A program made the translations under genes and the position numbers. DNA of 64,000 nucleotides from Rhodopseudomonas rhenobacensis (GTDB lineage: Bacteria; Pseudomonadota; Alphaproteobacteria; Rhizobiales; Xanthobacteraceae), in contig NZ_JACHIH010000018.1 of the NCBI RefSeq assembly GCF_014203125.1, forward strand, positions 1 through 64,000. The letters are read 5' to 3'. Below, piece after piece: positions 8,004 to 15,519 of this stretch (positions are counted from its first letter, which is position 1; each line of letters begins with the position of its first letter). Under the pieces are notes generated by a model. That model ran no database searches and was not told where the DNA came from. It saw nothing but the letters and a program-made list of their open reading frames with translations.

Positions 8004-8238
8004 GAGACGTCAAGCCGCCACCGGGTGCGCCGGGCCGCACTGCGCCGCGGCTCGCCACCGCCGTTGGGCGCGCCGGCCGGACAAGGACGGTGCCAGGGCG
8101 GAACGCCGGCGTTGCAATGCCGCGACAGGTCGGCCGCACCCGAGCAAACTTTTCCCTCGCAATTTCGTATCTTGCCCGGTGTGGCGCGCTGGCATAATGG
8201 CAGGGCGCGGTGGGGCAGGGTGTACGGGGAATTGACGG

Positions 8239-9009
8239 ATGGCCGACTGGAACGCCGAGCAGTATCTGAAATTCGAGGACGAGCGCACCCGACCGGCGCG
8301 CGACCTGCTGGCGCAAATCCCGCTCGACGATCCGCGGCGGGTGACCGACCTCGGCTGCGGGCCGGGCAATTCCACCGAGCTTCTGGTGAAGCGCTGGCCG
8401 CAAGCCCGCGTCACCGGCGTCGACACTTCCGCCGACATGCTGCGGCAAGCCCGCGAGCGGCTGCCCGGCCATAATTTCATCGAAGCCAATATCGCGCATT
8501 GGGCGCCGCCGGTCGGCACCGACGTGGTGTTCGCCAACGCCGTTTTGCAGTGGGTTCCGAACCATCTCAAGCACATGCAGCGGCTGGTCGGCGCGCTGGA
8601 GCCGGGCGGCGTGCTGGCGGTGCAGATGCCGGACAATCTCGACGAGCCGACGCACATCATGATGCGCGAAGTGGCGTTCCAGGAGCCGTGGCGCCACCAG
8701 CTCGCCGAGGCCGCGCAGCTGCGCGACGCCTTGCCGAAGCCTGGAGCCTATTATGACGCGCTGCGGCCGTTGTGCAGCCGGCTGGAGATCTGGCACACCG
8801 TGTATAATCACCTGCTGGACGATCCGATCGCGATCGTCGAATGGGTCAAGGGCACCGGGCTGCGGCCGTTCATCGATCCGTTGGAGCTGCCGGAGCGCAA
8901 GGCCTATCTCGCCGCCTACACCGCCCGGATCGCCGCCGCCTATCCGCCGCAGGCCGACGGCAAGGTGCTGCTGCGGTTTCCGCGGCTGTTCATCGTCGCG
9001 ATCAAGTAG
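8239..9009 (+). CDS. tam: Trans-aconitate 2-methyltransferase
   Basis: 256 residues, the family length. It is a SAM-dependent class I methyltransferase: motif [13 protein letters not shown] (35-46), acidic loop [11 protein letters not shown], and [12 protein letters not shown] around the substrate pocket. Tam methylates trans-aconitate, an off-path aconitase product that inhibits the TCA cycle, in the cytosol. The conserved N-terminus [24 protein letters not shown] supports the ATG start. It stands alone between the toxin-antitoxin block and yqhA. Confidence 0.93.
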   Translation: MADWNAEQYLKFEDERTRPARDLLAQIPLDDPRRVTDLGCGPGNSTELLVKRWPQARVTGVDTSADMLRQARERLPGHNFIEANIAHWAPPVGTDVVFANAVLQWVPNHLKHMQRLVGALEPGGVLAVQMPDNLDEPTHIMMREVAFQEPWRHQLAEAAQLRDALPKPGAYYDALRPLCSRLEIWHTVYNHLLDDPIAIVEWVKGTGLRPFIDPLELPERKAYLAAYTARIAAAYPPQADGKVLLRFPRLFIVAIK

Positions 9010-9123
9010 CCGCCGGGACGTTTCGGCTGCGGCCAGTTGCCGCGCGGGGCGCGTTCCCGGCGTCGGCTATAAGGCGACGCGGATGCGCTCCGCGATTCCC
9101 GATTGCAGCGAGACCCTCGACAG

Positions 9124-9708
9124 ATGTCCATGACGCCCGAAACGCCGTTGCCGCCCAAGGGCGTGCGCTTGGGTCCGATCGCGATGCTGATCTTCGGCTC
9201 GCGCTGGCTGCAGCTGCCGCTCTATGTCGGGCTGATCGTCGCGCAATGCGTCTATGTGGTGCTGTTCCTCAAGGAACTGTGGCACCTGTTCGCGCACGCC
9301 TTCGACTTCAGCGAGCAGCAGATCATGCTGGCGGTGCTCGGGCTGATCGACGTGGTGATGATCTCCAACCTGCTGGTGATGGTGATCGTCGGCGGCTACG
9401 AGACCTTCGTGTCGCGGCTCAATCTGGCGGGCCATCCGGATGAGCCGGAATGGCTCAGCCACGTCAACGCCAGCGTCTTGAAGATCAAGCTGGCGATGGC
9501 GATCATCGGCATTTCCTCGATCCATCTGTTGCGCACCTTCATCGAGGCCGGCGGGCTCGGCTCGGCGCGTGCCGGCAACTACACCGAGACCGGGGTGATG
9601 TGGCAGACCATCATCCACACCGTATTCATCCTGTCGGCGATCGGCATCGCCTATGTCGACAAGCTCTCCAACGACGCCACCGAGGCCGCCAAGCACGCCG
9701 CGCATTGA
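9124..9708 (+). CDS. YqhA/UPF0114 family inner-membrane protein
   Basis: 194 residues from the ATG at 9124 (the next ATG at 9130 is also possible). It has four hydrophobic segments: [66 protein letters not shown] and [20 protein letters not shown]. The [10 protein letters not shown] motif between the second and third is typical of UPF0114. The function of the family is unsettled. The upstream in-frame extension to 9103 lacks an ATG. Confidence 0.85.
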   Translation: MSMTPETPLPPKGVRLGPIAMLIFGSRWLQLPLYVGLIVAQCVYVVLFLKELWHLFAHAFDFSEQQIMLAVLGLIDVVMISNLLVMVIVGGYETFVSRLNLAGHPDEPEWLSHVNASVLKIKLAMAIIGISSIHLLRTFIEAGGLGSARAGNYTETGVMWQTIIHTVFILSAIGIAYVDKLSNDATEAAKHAAH

Positions 9709-9779
9709 GGCTTCGCGGGCGCGCTGCCGGGTTGCGGGATGCCGCGCGCGTGGTAGGCTCGCGGCAGACAAGGTGAACC

Positions 9780-9980
9780 ATGGCCGACGTCGACAACCTC
9801 GTGCTCGAGCATTTGCGTCACATCCGCGGCGCGGTCGACGGACTGCGCGACGACATGCGCGAGGTGAAGCAGCGGATCGGCAACCTCGAAAGCCAATATG
9901 CCAGCCTGTCGAACCGGCTGGACCGCATGGATCTGCGCATCGAGCGCATCGAGCACCGCCTCGATCTGACCGAAGCCTGA
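9780..9980 (+). CDS. Small coiled-coil protein, duplicate copy A
   Basis: 66 residues, predicted to be one long helical coiled coil with heptad Leu/Val/Ile spacing, no cysteine and no signal peptide. The first 34 residues are identical to those of the neighbouring gene at 10088-10330, and the C-terminal EHRLDLTEA is also identical; copy A lacks an internal ~14-residue block. The upstream DNA (GCAGACAAGGTGAACC before the ATG) is duplicated too. Function unknown; small Rhizobiales proteins of this type are usually hypothetical. Confidence 0.75.
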   Translation: MADVDNLVLEHLRHIRGAVDGLRDDMREVKQRIGNLESQYASLSNRLDRMDLRIERIEHRLDLTEA

Positions 9981-10087
9981 GCCGGGTGCCGCATCCGCGA
10001 CAGGCAACCCTGGCCGTCGAACGCGGGCCGGAGTCGGGTTACAGCATGGTGGCCGCGTGGTAGTCTTGCGGGCAGACAAGGTGAACC

Positions 10088-10330
10088 ATGGCCGACGTCG
10101 ACAACCTCGTGCTCGAGCATTTGCGCCACATCCGCGGCGCGGTCGACGGACTGCGCGACGACATGCGCGAGGTCAAGCAGCGGATCGGCGCGGTGGAGCG
10201 GGAAGTGGCCTTGATTCACGTCGAATTGGCTCAGGTCCATGTCAAGGTGGCTGAGCTGTCCGACCGGGTTGATCGTCTGTCTGATCGCATCGAGCGTGTC
10301 GAGCACCGCCTCGATCTGACCGAAGCATGA
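10088..10330 (+). CDS. Small coiled-coil protein, duplicate copy B
   Basis: 80 residues, all-helical heptad pattern (VEREVALIHVELAQVHVKVAEL then SDRVDRLSDRIERVEHRL, split for length). It is a paralogue of the gene at 9780. Its TGA overlaps the ATG of the lytic transglycosylase (ATGA), so the two are probably translated together. Copy A is followed by the same GAGCCGGGTGCCG sequence that here forms the first codons of the transglycosylase. That suggests copy A arose by duplication of this locus, including the start of the next gene. Confidence 0.78.
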   Translation: MADVDNLVLEHLRHIRGAVDGLRDDMREVKQRIGAVEREVALIHVELAQVHVKVAELSDRVDRLSDRIERVEHRLDLTEA

Positions 10331-11571
10331 GCCGGGTGCCGGGTTTCAACAGCCGCCTCGCCGTCGTTTTGTCGCTCTTGCTGACGCTGCTGCTGCCCGG
10401 CTCGGCGCGCGCCGCCGACGCCGGCTTCACCGCCTTCGTCGCCTCGCTATGGCCGGAGGCGCGCGAGGCCGGGGTGCCGCGCGCCACTTTTGAGGCGGTC
10501 ACCGCCGGCCTCGAGCCGGACTACAAATTGCCCGACCTGTTGCTGCCGGGCCGGCCGCCGACCGGCGCGCCGTCGCAGGCCGAGTTCGTCCAGGTGCCGG
10601 CGGACTACGTCAAGGAGGCCTCGATCGCCCGGCTGGCGACCGAAGGCCAGCGGCTGCTGAAGCTGCATCGCGCCACGCTGGCGGCGATCGAGCAGCGCTT
10701 CGGCGTGCCGGCCACCGTGGTGCTGGCGATCTGGGGCCGCGAGACCGATTTCGGCCGCTACCGGCTGCCCTATGACGCGGTGCGGGTGCTGGCGACGCAG
10801 GCCTATGTCGGCCGCCGCAAGGAGCAGTACCGTACCGAATTCATCATGGCGCTGAAGATCATCGGCGAGGGCCACGTGGCGCGTAAGGACATGCGCTCGT
10901 CGTGGGCCGGCGCCACCGGGCTGACGCAGTTTCTGCCGTCGGAGTTCTACAACCACGGCGTCGACTTCGACGGCGACGGCCGGATCGACATCTGGGGCTC
11001 GATCCCGGACGCGCTGGCCTCCGCGGCCCAGCAACTCGCCAACAAGGGCTGGCAGCGTGGCCTGCGCTGGGCCTACGAGGTGCGCGCGCCCGCCAATGTG
11101 GATTGCTCGCAGGGCGTGCCGGAGATCACCAAGCCGATCGGCGAGTGGCTGCGGGCGGGCTTCGTGCCGGTGCGCGGCCAGACGCTCAGCGCCGCCGAGC
11201 GCGCCGAGCCGGCCTCACTGCTGCAGCCGGAGGGGAGCTACGGCCCGGCGTTCCTGACCACCAAGAACTACTTCGTGATCAAGCAGTACAATTTCTCCGA
11301 CCTCTACGTGCTGTTCGTCGGCCATCTCGCCGATCGAATCCTCGATCCGCAGCCATTCGCCACGCCGTGGGCGGCGACCACCCAGCTGCGCAGCAAGGAT
11401 GTCGAGGCGATGCAGCAGCAGCTGACCAAGCTCGGTCTCTACGCCGACAAGATCGACGGCAAGGCCGGGATGCAGACCCGCGCAGCCCTCGGCGCCTACC
11501 AGAAATCCGCCGGGCTGAAGCTCGACTGCTGGCCGAGCGACGCGGTGCTGCGGTCGCTGGCGGGGCGATAG
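10327..11571 (+). CDS. Lytic murein transglycosylase (MltB/SLT_2 family) with PG-binding domain
   Basis: 414 residues. It has a signal peptide (LAVVLSLLLTLLLPGSARA, cleavage near 29) and an SLT_2 catalytic domain (about 32-325) with the catalytic Glu139 in AIWGRETDFGRY. The core has ATGLTQFLPSEFY and FDGDGRIDIWGS. The C-terminal PG_binding_1 domain (about 345-410) contains VEAMQQQLTKLGLYADKIDGKAG. Such enzymes cleave the MurNAc-GlcNAc bond with anhydro-ring formation in the periplasm. It is co-translated with the upstream coiled-coil gene. A perfect hairpin follows the stop. Confidence 0.93.
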   Translation: MSRVPGFNSRLAVVLSLLLTLLLPGSARAADAGFTAFVASLWPEAREAGVPRATFEAVTAGLEPDYKLPDLLLPGRPPTGAPSQAEFVQVPADYVKEASIARLATEGQRLLKLHRATLAAIEQRFGVPATVVLAIWGRETDFGRYRLPYDAVRVLATQAYVGRRKEQYRTEFIMALKIIGEGHVARKDMRSSWAGATGLTQFLPSEFYNHGVDFDGDGRIDIWGSIPDALASAAQQLANKGWQRGLRWAYEVRAPANVDCSQGVPEITKPIGEWLRAGFVPVRGQTLSAAERAEPASLLQPEGSYGPAFLTTKNYFVIKQYNFSDLYVLFVGHLADRILDPQPFATPWAATTQLRSKDVEAMQQQLTKLGLYADKIDGKAGMQTRAALGAYQKSAGLKLDCWPSDAVLRSLAGR

Positions 11572-11602
11572 AAGGGCGTCGCCAGGGAGCCATCCGGCCA
11601 GC

Positions 11603-11633
11603 AAAAAGCCCGGCCGAAATCTCGGCCGGGCTT
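11603..11633. terminator. Bidirectional hairpin terminator
   Basis: AAGCCCGGCCGA-AATC-TCGGCCGGGCTT is a perfect 12-bp stem with a 4-base loop. A run of five A precedes it on the + strand, which is a U-run for leftward transcripts, so it most clearly terminates the gene at 11687-11971. It also sits 32 bases after the transglycosylase stop. Confidence 0.75.
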
Positions 11634-11686
11634 CAACACTCCAACGCGGCGCAGCGATGCGCCCGCGCTTCAACTCGCGCGCTGCA

Positions 11687-11971
11687 TCAATCGCAGACGC
11701 GGACCGGGCGGCTGCGCCAGACGCCGCGGTAGTCGTCCCAGAAGCGCTCGCGAACCACGCGGCAGGCCGGCTCTTCGACATAGACCGGGGCGGGTTCGGC
11801 GTAACCATAGGCCGGACGGCTCGACGCGATCGCGCCACCGAGCAGGGCGCCGCCGATCAGACCGCCGGCAACGCCGGCGGCGATGCGGCCGCCATCGGCC
11901 TTGGCCGGCGCAACCGCTGCCAGCGAGGCAACCGTGGCAACCGCGAGCAGGGCGGAAATCGTCTTCTTCAT
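11687..11971 (-). CDS. Small secreted glycine-zipper protein
   Basis: 94 residues with a clear signal peptide (MKKTISALLAVATVASLAAVAPAKA). A Gly-rich zipper (AAGVAGGLIGGALLGGAIA) follows that could insert into or associate with a membrane, then a short domain with two cysteines ending RSRPVRVCD. The C-terminus resembles that of the protein at 12187-12507 (RFWD-x-Y...R-x-VRVC), so the two are paralogues. Function unknown. It has its own terminator at 11603-11633. Confidence 0.75.
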   Translation of the reverse strand: MKKTISALLAVATVASLAAVAPAKADGGRIAAGVAGGLIGGALLGGAIASSRPAYGYAEPAPVYVEEPACRVVRERFWDDYRGVWRSRPVRVCD

Positions 11972-12186
11972 GTGGGGCTCTCCTGAAGGTGCGCCGCAAA
12001 TCGGCGCGGGGTTGAGGGGCTACTCGCACGCCCGGTTCACAAGGCCAAACGCCATGAAAAGCGCATGACCGTCAAATTGCAGTAAACGCTTGCCGTTCAT
12101 TGACGGGCAAAAACGGACTTTTTTCGGGCCAGTTTCGCTTTGGTTCCAAAATCAGCCTGTTTCGCACCGCGGCCAATGCTGAGGCG

Positions 12187-12507
12187 TCATTCGCAAACCC
12201 GCACGCGGCGCAGCCGCCAGCCGTAGCCGTCCCAGAAGCGCTGCTGCTGCCAATAGCAGCCCGGCACCGCCAGATAGGCCGGCCCGCCGTAGCCGTAGCC
12301 GCCGTAGTAAGCCGGACCATAGCCATAATAGCCCGGGCCGTAATAGTAGCCGGGGCCGGCCAGCGCCCCGCCGACGATTGCGCCGCCGAGCAGGCCGGCA
12401 GCGATTCCCACGCCGAGGCCGCGCTGGGCATGGGCCGGGGCGGGCAGCGCCACGGTGGCAACGGCCAGGGCGGCCACCGCGCCGAGCGCCAACAATCTCT
12501 TGGTCAT
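12187..12507 (-). CDS. Small secreted glycine-zipper, Tyr/Gly-rich protein
   Basis: 106 residues from the ATG at 12507: signal peptide MTKRLLALGAVAALAVATVALPAPAHA, Gly zipper GVGIAAGLLGGAIVGGALAG, a Tyr/Gly/Pro-rich middle (GYYYGPGYYGYGPAYYGGYGYGG) and a C-terminal QQRFWDGYGWRLRRVRVCE. This matches the layout of the neighbour at 11687-11971. Upstream in-frame codons lack protein-like sequence, so the internal ATG was chosen. Likely outer-membrane or periplasm associated; role unknown. Confidence 0.75.
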   Translation of the reverse strand: MTKRLLALGAVAALAVATVALPAPAHAQRGLGVGIAAGLLGGAIVGGALAGPGYYYGPGYYGYGPAYYGGYGYGGPAYLAVPGCYWQQQRFWDGYGWRLRRVRVCE

Positions 12508-12928
12508 GGCATTTACCTTTGCATCAAGTCTCTGGATCGTCTCGTTGGGATCCGACGGGGGTCGGGTCGGCAGGGCAAGCATTCCACAGCACAGTTGAAC
12601 ACTCCATGAACGTCGACGCCGCAGGCCGGCCATGATCGTCCCCGGCTGGATCGGCCGGGATCGGGGCGGCCGCGCCATCAGCAGCGGCGGCAGGCCCCGG
12701 TTGCGTTGTCCGGATGCGGCCGAGCGCAAGCCGCGGAACCTGAGGAACCCGACCGGCCCCCTACTATGTGCGAACTCTTAGCAATGCGGCGCCTTTGAGG
12801 AATATCAAAACACCACCGGTAGTTTGGAATAGCTTCAAAACACGGCTTTTGGTTTTGCATCGCGCGATTACAAGTTGCATATGAGTTTCAACAGCGTCGC
12901 CACTCACCCTCGGGAATAGCGTGACCTT
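12508..12928. other. Intergenic region upstream of bfd
   Basis: 421 bases without a convincing gene. The part next to bfd is AT-richer and contains two short imperfect palindromes: TTTGAGGAATATCAAAA (12794-12810) and TTTGGAATAGCTTCAAAA (12823-12840). Because bfd and bfr are iron-controlled in alphaproteobacteria (Irr/Fur/RirA), these are candidate regulator sites, but neither is a clear match to a consensus I can vouch for. Confidence 0.35.
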
Positions 12929-13336
12929 ATGATTGTCTGTTCTTGCAATGTCCTTACCGACACCGAAATCCGCGGCGCCGTTCTGGCCTCTGAAGCTCCC
13001 CTGACCACAGGTGAGGTCTATGGGTGCCTCGGCTGCAGCCGGCAATGCGGTCGCTGCGCCCGGACCATCAAGAAGATCATGCACGAGGCGCTGACCGACG
13101 TCTGTTCCGCGGCGTGCACCGGCGAGCAATGCAACGACGGCCACGCCCATCCGGAAAAGCCGGCTCACGTCCACGCCCATCCCCATGCCCACGCCCATCC
13201 GCATCAGCACGGCCATGGGCATCCGCATGGTCATGGCCACGCGCACCCGCACGTCGACCCGCATCATCATACCCACGATCTCTCCCGCGCCACCGAGCTT
13301 AAGGCCGAGCGCGAGCTGGCGGCCGAAGCCGCCTGA
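12929..13336 (+). CDS. bfd: Bacterioferritin-associated ferredoxin with His-rich C-terminal tail
   Basis: 135 residues, about twice the usual 55-75. Residues 1-55 are a BFD [2Fe-2S] domain: C4-x-C6 and Cys33/36/40/43 in YGCLGCSRQCGRCART. Bfd reduces heme in bacterioferritin to release stored iron. Residues 72-116 hold 21 histidines, mostly in H-x repeats with A, P and G, followed by a short acidic helix. Such tails bind Ni, Zn, Cu or Fe in metallochaperones, so the tail may buffer or hand over metal (inference). bfr lies 165 bases downstream on the same strand. Confidence 0.92.
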   Translation: MIVCSCNVLTDTEIRGAVLASEAPLTTGEVYGCLGCSRQCGRCARTIKKIMHEALTDVCSAACTGEQCNDGHAHPEKPAHVHAHPHAHAHPHQHGHGHPHGHGHAHPHVDPHHHTHDLSRATELKAERELAAEAA

Positions 13337-13501
13337 GCCGCTCCAGCGCGGTTGGGCCTGCGAACGCGTCGTATTCTGTGTTGTCGTTTTGTTGCGCTGC
13401 TCCTAGAACAGTCGGAGACACGATCCGCTTCGGATTGATTTGTCTCAGAATCCGACGTGCAACAGCCGCCGACCCCGAGGCGGCCATAGGAGAGCGACCA
13501 C

Positions 13502-13984
13502 ATGAAGGGCGACCCCAAGGTCATCGAATATCTCAACAAGGGCCTGCGCAGCGAGCTGACCGCGATCAGCCAGTATTGGCTGCACTATCGCCTGCTGGAC
13601 AATTGGGGTCTGAAGGACATGGCCAAGCAGTGGCGCAAGGAGTCCATCGAGGAGATGGAACACGCCGACAAATTGACCGACCGCATCATCTTCCTCGACG
13701 GCTTCCCGAACATGCAGGTGCTCGATCCGTTGCACATCGGCCAGAACGTCAAGGAAGTGCTCGACGCCGATCTCGCCGCCGAAGTCGGCGCCCGCACGCT
13801 GTACCAGGAAGCCGCGACCTACTGCCACGGCGCCAAGGACTACGTGTCGCGCGACCTGTTCGAGCAGCTGATGAAGGACGAGGAACACCACATCGACTTC
13901 CTCGAAACCCAGCTCGATCTGATCAGCCGCATCGGCATCGAACTCTACCAGTCGACCCGCGTCGGCGAACTCGAACACGACTAA
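13502..13984 (+). CDS. bfr: Bacterioferritin
   Basis: 160 residues, standard length. It is a 24-mer iron-storage protein with heme at subunit interfaces. The heme ligand Met52 and ferroxidase ligands Glu18, Glu51, His54, Glu94, Glu127 and His130 are all in place, so it should be catalytically active. The start follows an AGGAGAG ribosome-binding site. Pairing with bfd implies joint control of iron storage and release. Confidence 0.97.
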   Translation: MKGDPKVIEYLNKGLRSELTAISQYWLHYRLLDNWGLKDMAKQWRKESIEEMEHADKLTDRIIFLDGFPNMQVLDPLHIGQNVKEVLDADLAAEVGARTLYQEAATYCHGAKDYVSRDLFEQLMKDEEHHIDFLETQLDLISRIGIELYQSTRVGELEHD

Positions 13985-13995
13985 ATCGTCTTCGA

Positions 13996-14035
13996 CTCGA
14001 ATCATCGCGTCGTTGCGACGACGCGATGATTCGAG
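13996..14035. terminator. Perfect 18-bp hairpin after bfr
   Basis: CTCGAATCATCGCGTCGT-TGCG-ACGACGCGATGATTCGAG, starting 12 bases after the bfr stop. The 18-bp stem is perfect with a 4-base loop, but no U-run follows in either direction. It may act as an mRNA 3'-end stabiliser or be a REP-type element rather than a classical terminator. Confidence 0.6.
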
Positions 14036-14269
14036 GATGGGGCGCCATCGGCTGTTGCGTCCCTCATTTCAAACCGTCGTTCCAGCGCGACGCCCGGCGT
14101 CAGCCGCAAGCGAATCCGCTCTCTGCAACTGCGGCGGACATCACCGCGGGCTTGTTCACTCCTCCGCGCACACATCGTTGAGACTTGGCCGCGGCGCTTG
14201 ATCGGGGCGTCCCTGCGTATGCAGAGCCCCTACGGCGCGAAGCTGCGTTGTCACCATGAGTGGAAACCT

Positions 14270-14521
14270 ATGCTCACGTCTCGGCCACTTATGCCGCCCC
14301 TATATCTCGGCGCGCCCGATCGCTGGATGCGGTTGACCGCGGCGCTCGCCGAGGACGGCACCGCGGCGGGATTGAAATACGCGCTGAGCCTGCTTGGGCT
14401 GATCGCGCCGCATCTGCGGCTGCCGATGGTCGAGCCTAGCCAAGCCGCCAAGGCGGCGATCGCCCGGGCGCTGATGGCCGGCGTCGACGACGCGCGTGAC
14501 CGACGCTTCGATTTGGATTGA
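14270..14521 (+). pseudogene. DapA-like C-terminal fragment
   Basis: 83 residues from the ATG at 14270. The segment GLKYALSLLGLIAPHLRLPMVEPS resembles the C-terminal helices of dihydrodipicolinate synthase-family aldolases (K-x-AL-x-LLGL-x-x-P-x-LRLP-x-x-EPS). The TIM-barrel with the Schiff-base Lys is absent, so it cannot be an active aldolase. It is either the remnant of a lost dapA-like gene or a small conserved protein derived from one. There is no obvious upstream homologous sequence in the preceding 250 bases. Confidence 0.5.
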
Positions 14522-14542
14522 TGCGCTTCAATATTCCCAGGC

Positions 14543-14660
14543 TGTCATTCCGGGGCGCGAGCAGCTTTAGCTGCGAGCGAGCCCGGAATCCATAACCCTG
14601 CAGGCGATATGGATTCCGGACTTGCTCGTTCTAGCGAACTCGCAATCCGGATTGACGACT
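14543..14660. repeat. REP-like element (ATTCCGGGGCGCGAGC family)
   Basis: GTCATTCCGGGGCGCGAGCAG ... GAGCCCGGAATCCAT ... ATGGATTCCGGACTTGCTC ... an imperfect set of inverted motifs. The same family occurs at 40754-40800, inside each unit of the 40807-41690 array, and at 46975-47093. Intergenic and non-coding. Confidence 0.7.
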
Positions 14661-14666
14661 TGATGA

Positions 14667-14876
14667 CTAACTCGGCCGCTGCGGCGGATCGCAATCGAAC
14701 GAACCACGGGCCTGCTTGTCGTGCCACTTCGGCCCCGGTCCGCGCATGTAGTGCGCGCCGGGGCGGTATCGCTCCGGCCCGCGCCAGTTGCGGTAGAGCC
14801 GCTTCAACAGCGCGCCCATCACCTTGGCATGGGCGCCGATCCGCTCGAACATCGCGTCGGAACGGGCCCGGCTCAT
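14667..14876 (-). CDS. Small hypothetical protein with HYMRGPGPxW motif
   Basis: 69 residues (ATG at 14876). It has a helical N-terminal half (MFERIGAHAKVMGALLKRLYRNW), then YRPGAHYMRGPGPKWHDKQA. It shares the YRP...HYMRGPGP-x-W block with the ORF at 4595-4807. Its ATG overlaps the TGA of the upstream ORF (14873-15172) by four bases, so the two are translationally coupled. The coupling and the motif are the main evidence that it is real. Function unknown. Confidence 0.55.
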   Translation of the reverse strand: MSRARSDAMFERIGAHAKVMGALLKRLYRNWRGPERYRPGAHYMRGPGPKWHDKQARGSFDCDPPQRPS

Positions 14877-15172
14877 CGCCGGCCTCCATTGGATGAGGCG
14901 GCGTTCCCCGTGCGCTCGTAGCGCACGCCGCGCAGCGAAAGTTCGGTGCTGAGCCGATGCAGCTTGGCGCCGGCAATCGCCGCCAGAATGGTTGCGATAA
15001 AGCGATCGAACCGGCCGGCTGCGCTGCGCGGGGCGCGCGGGATTTGCCAGCCGCGGACGCGGCCGCGGCGCGCGGCGCGCGCCTTGATCCGCGCATGAGT
15101 GCCGGCGATCTGCGCCAGCCCGGCATGCAGGCCGTGCCGCGAGATCAGGATCTGAGAAATCGAATGCGTCAT
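14873..15172 (-). CDS. Small basic hypothetical protein
   Basis: 99 residues from the ATG at 15172. It is strongly basic, with an amphipathic start (THSISQILISRHGLHAGLAQ) and a possible short hydrophobic stretch FIATILAAIAGAKL. I do not recognise it. Four-base overlap with the downstream gene indicates a two-gene operon. The region upstream (15173-15519) contains repeats, and CTCCACCTCAATT on the + strand gives a weak AGGTGGAGA ribosome site for this strand. Confidence 0.5.
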   Translation of the reverse strand: MTHSISQILISRHGLHAGLAQIAGTHARIKARAARRGRVRGWQIPRAPRSAAGRFDRFIATILAAIAGAKLHRLSTELSLRGVRYERTGNAASSNGGRR

Positions 15173-15327
15173 CGCAACTCTCCACCTCAATTTGGTGAAG
15201 TGAAGATGCGCAGCGCGGCGTAGGAAATCGAGACGAGGCGCGGGCGCGCGTCATAGCCGCGGCATAAGTGTCACCAAGGAAGTACGTTAAATGTCGAAGT
15301 TGAATCGAAGCGGCGCGGCATCCATTC

Positions 15328-15479
15328 CCTCGCCCCGCTTGCGGGGAGAGGGTGGCTCGAATGCGCGTAGCGCGTTCGAGTCGGGTGAGGGGGCGTTGCG
15401 ATCTGTCGAGGCGCCCCCTCACCCGACCCGGCTACGCTCCGCTTCGCCGGGTCGACCTCTCCCCGCAAGCGGAGAGAGG
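15328..15479. repeat. Composite REP-like palindrome (CTCTCCCC family)
   Basis: CTCGCCCCGCTTGCGGGGAGAG, then GCTCGAATGCGCGTAGCGCG, a GGTGAGGGGGCG/CGCCCCCTCACC inverted pair, and finally CTCTCCCCGCAAGCGGAGAG. These nested inverted repeats make one ~150-base element at the 3' end of the chemoreceptor gene, and account for most of the 15173-15519 gap. Confidence 0.75.
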
Positions 15480-15519
15480 TGAAGTCAGTGCTTGCAACTG
15501 GTGTTGTTCAATCAGCCGC

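Noticed and set aside
13183-13280. Low-complexity repeat as a separate element
   Set aside because: It is the coding sequence of the His-rich tail of bfd, in frame and followed by normal codons.
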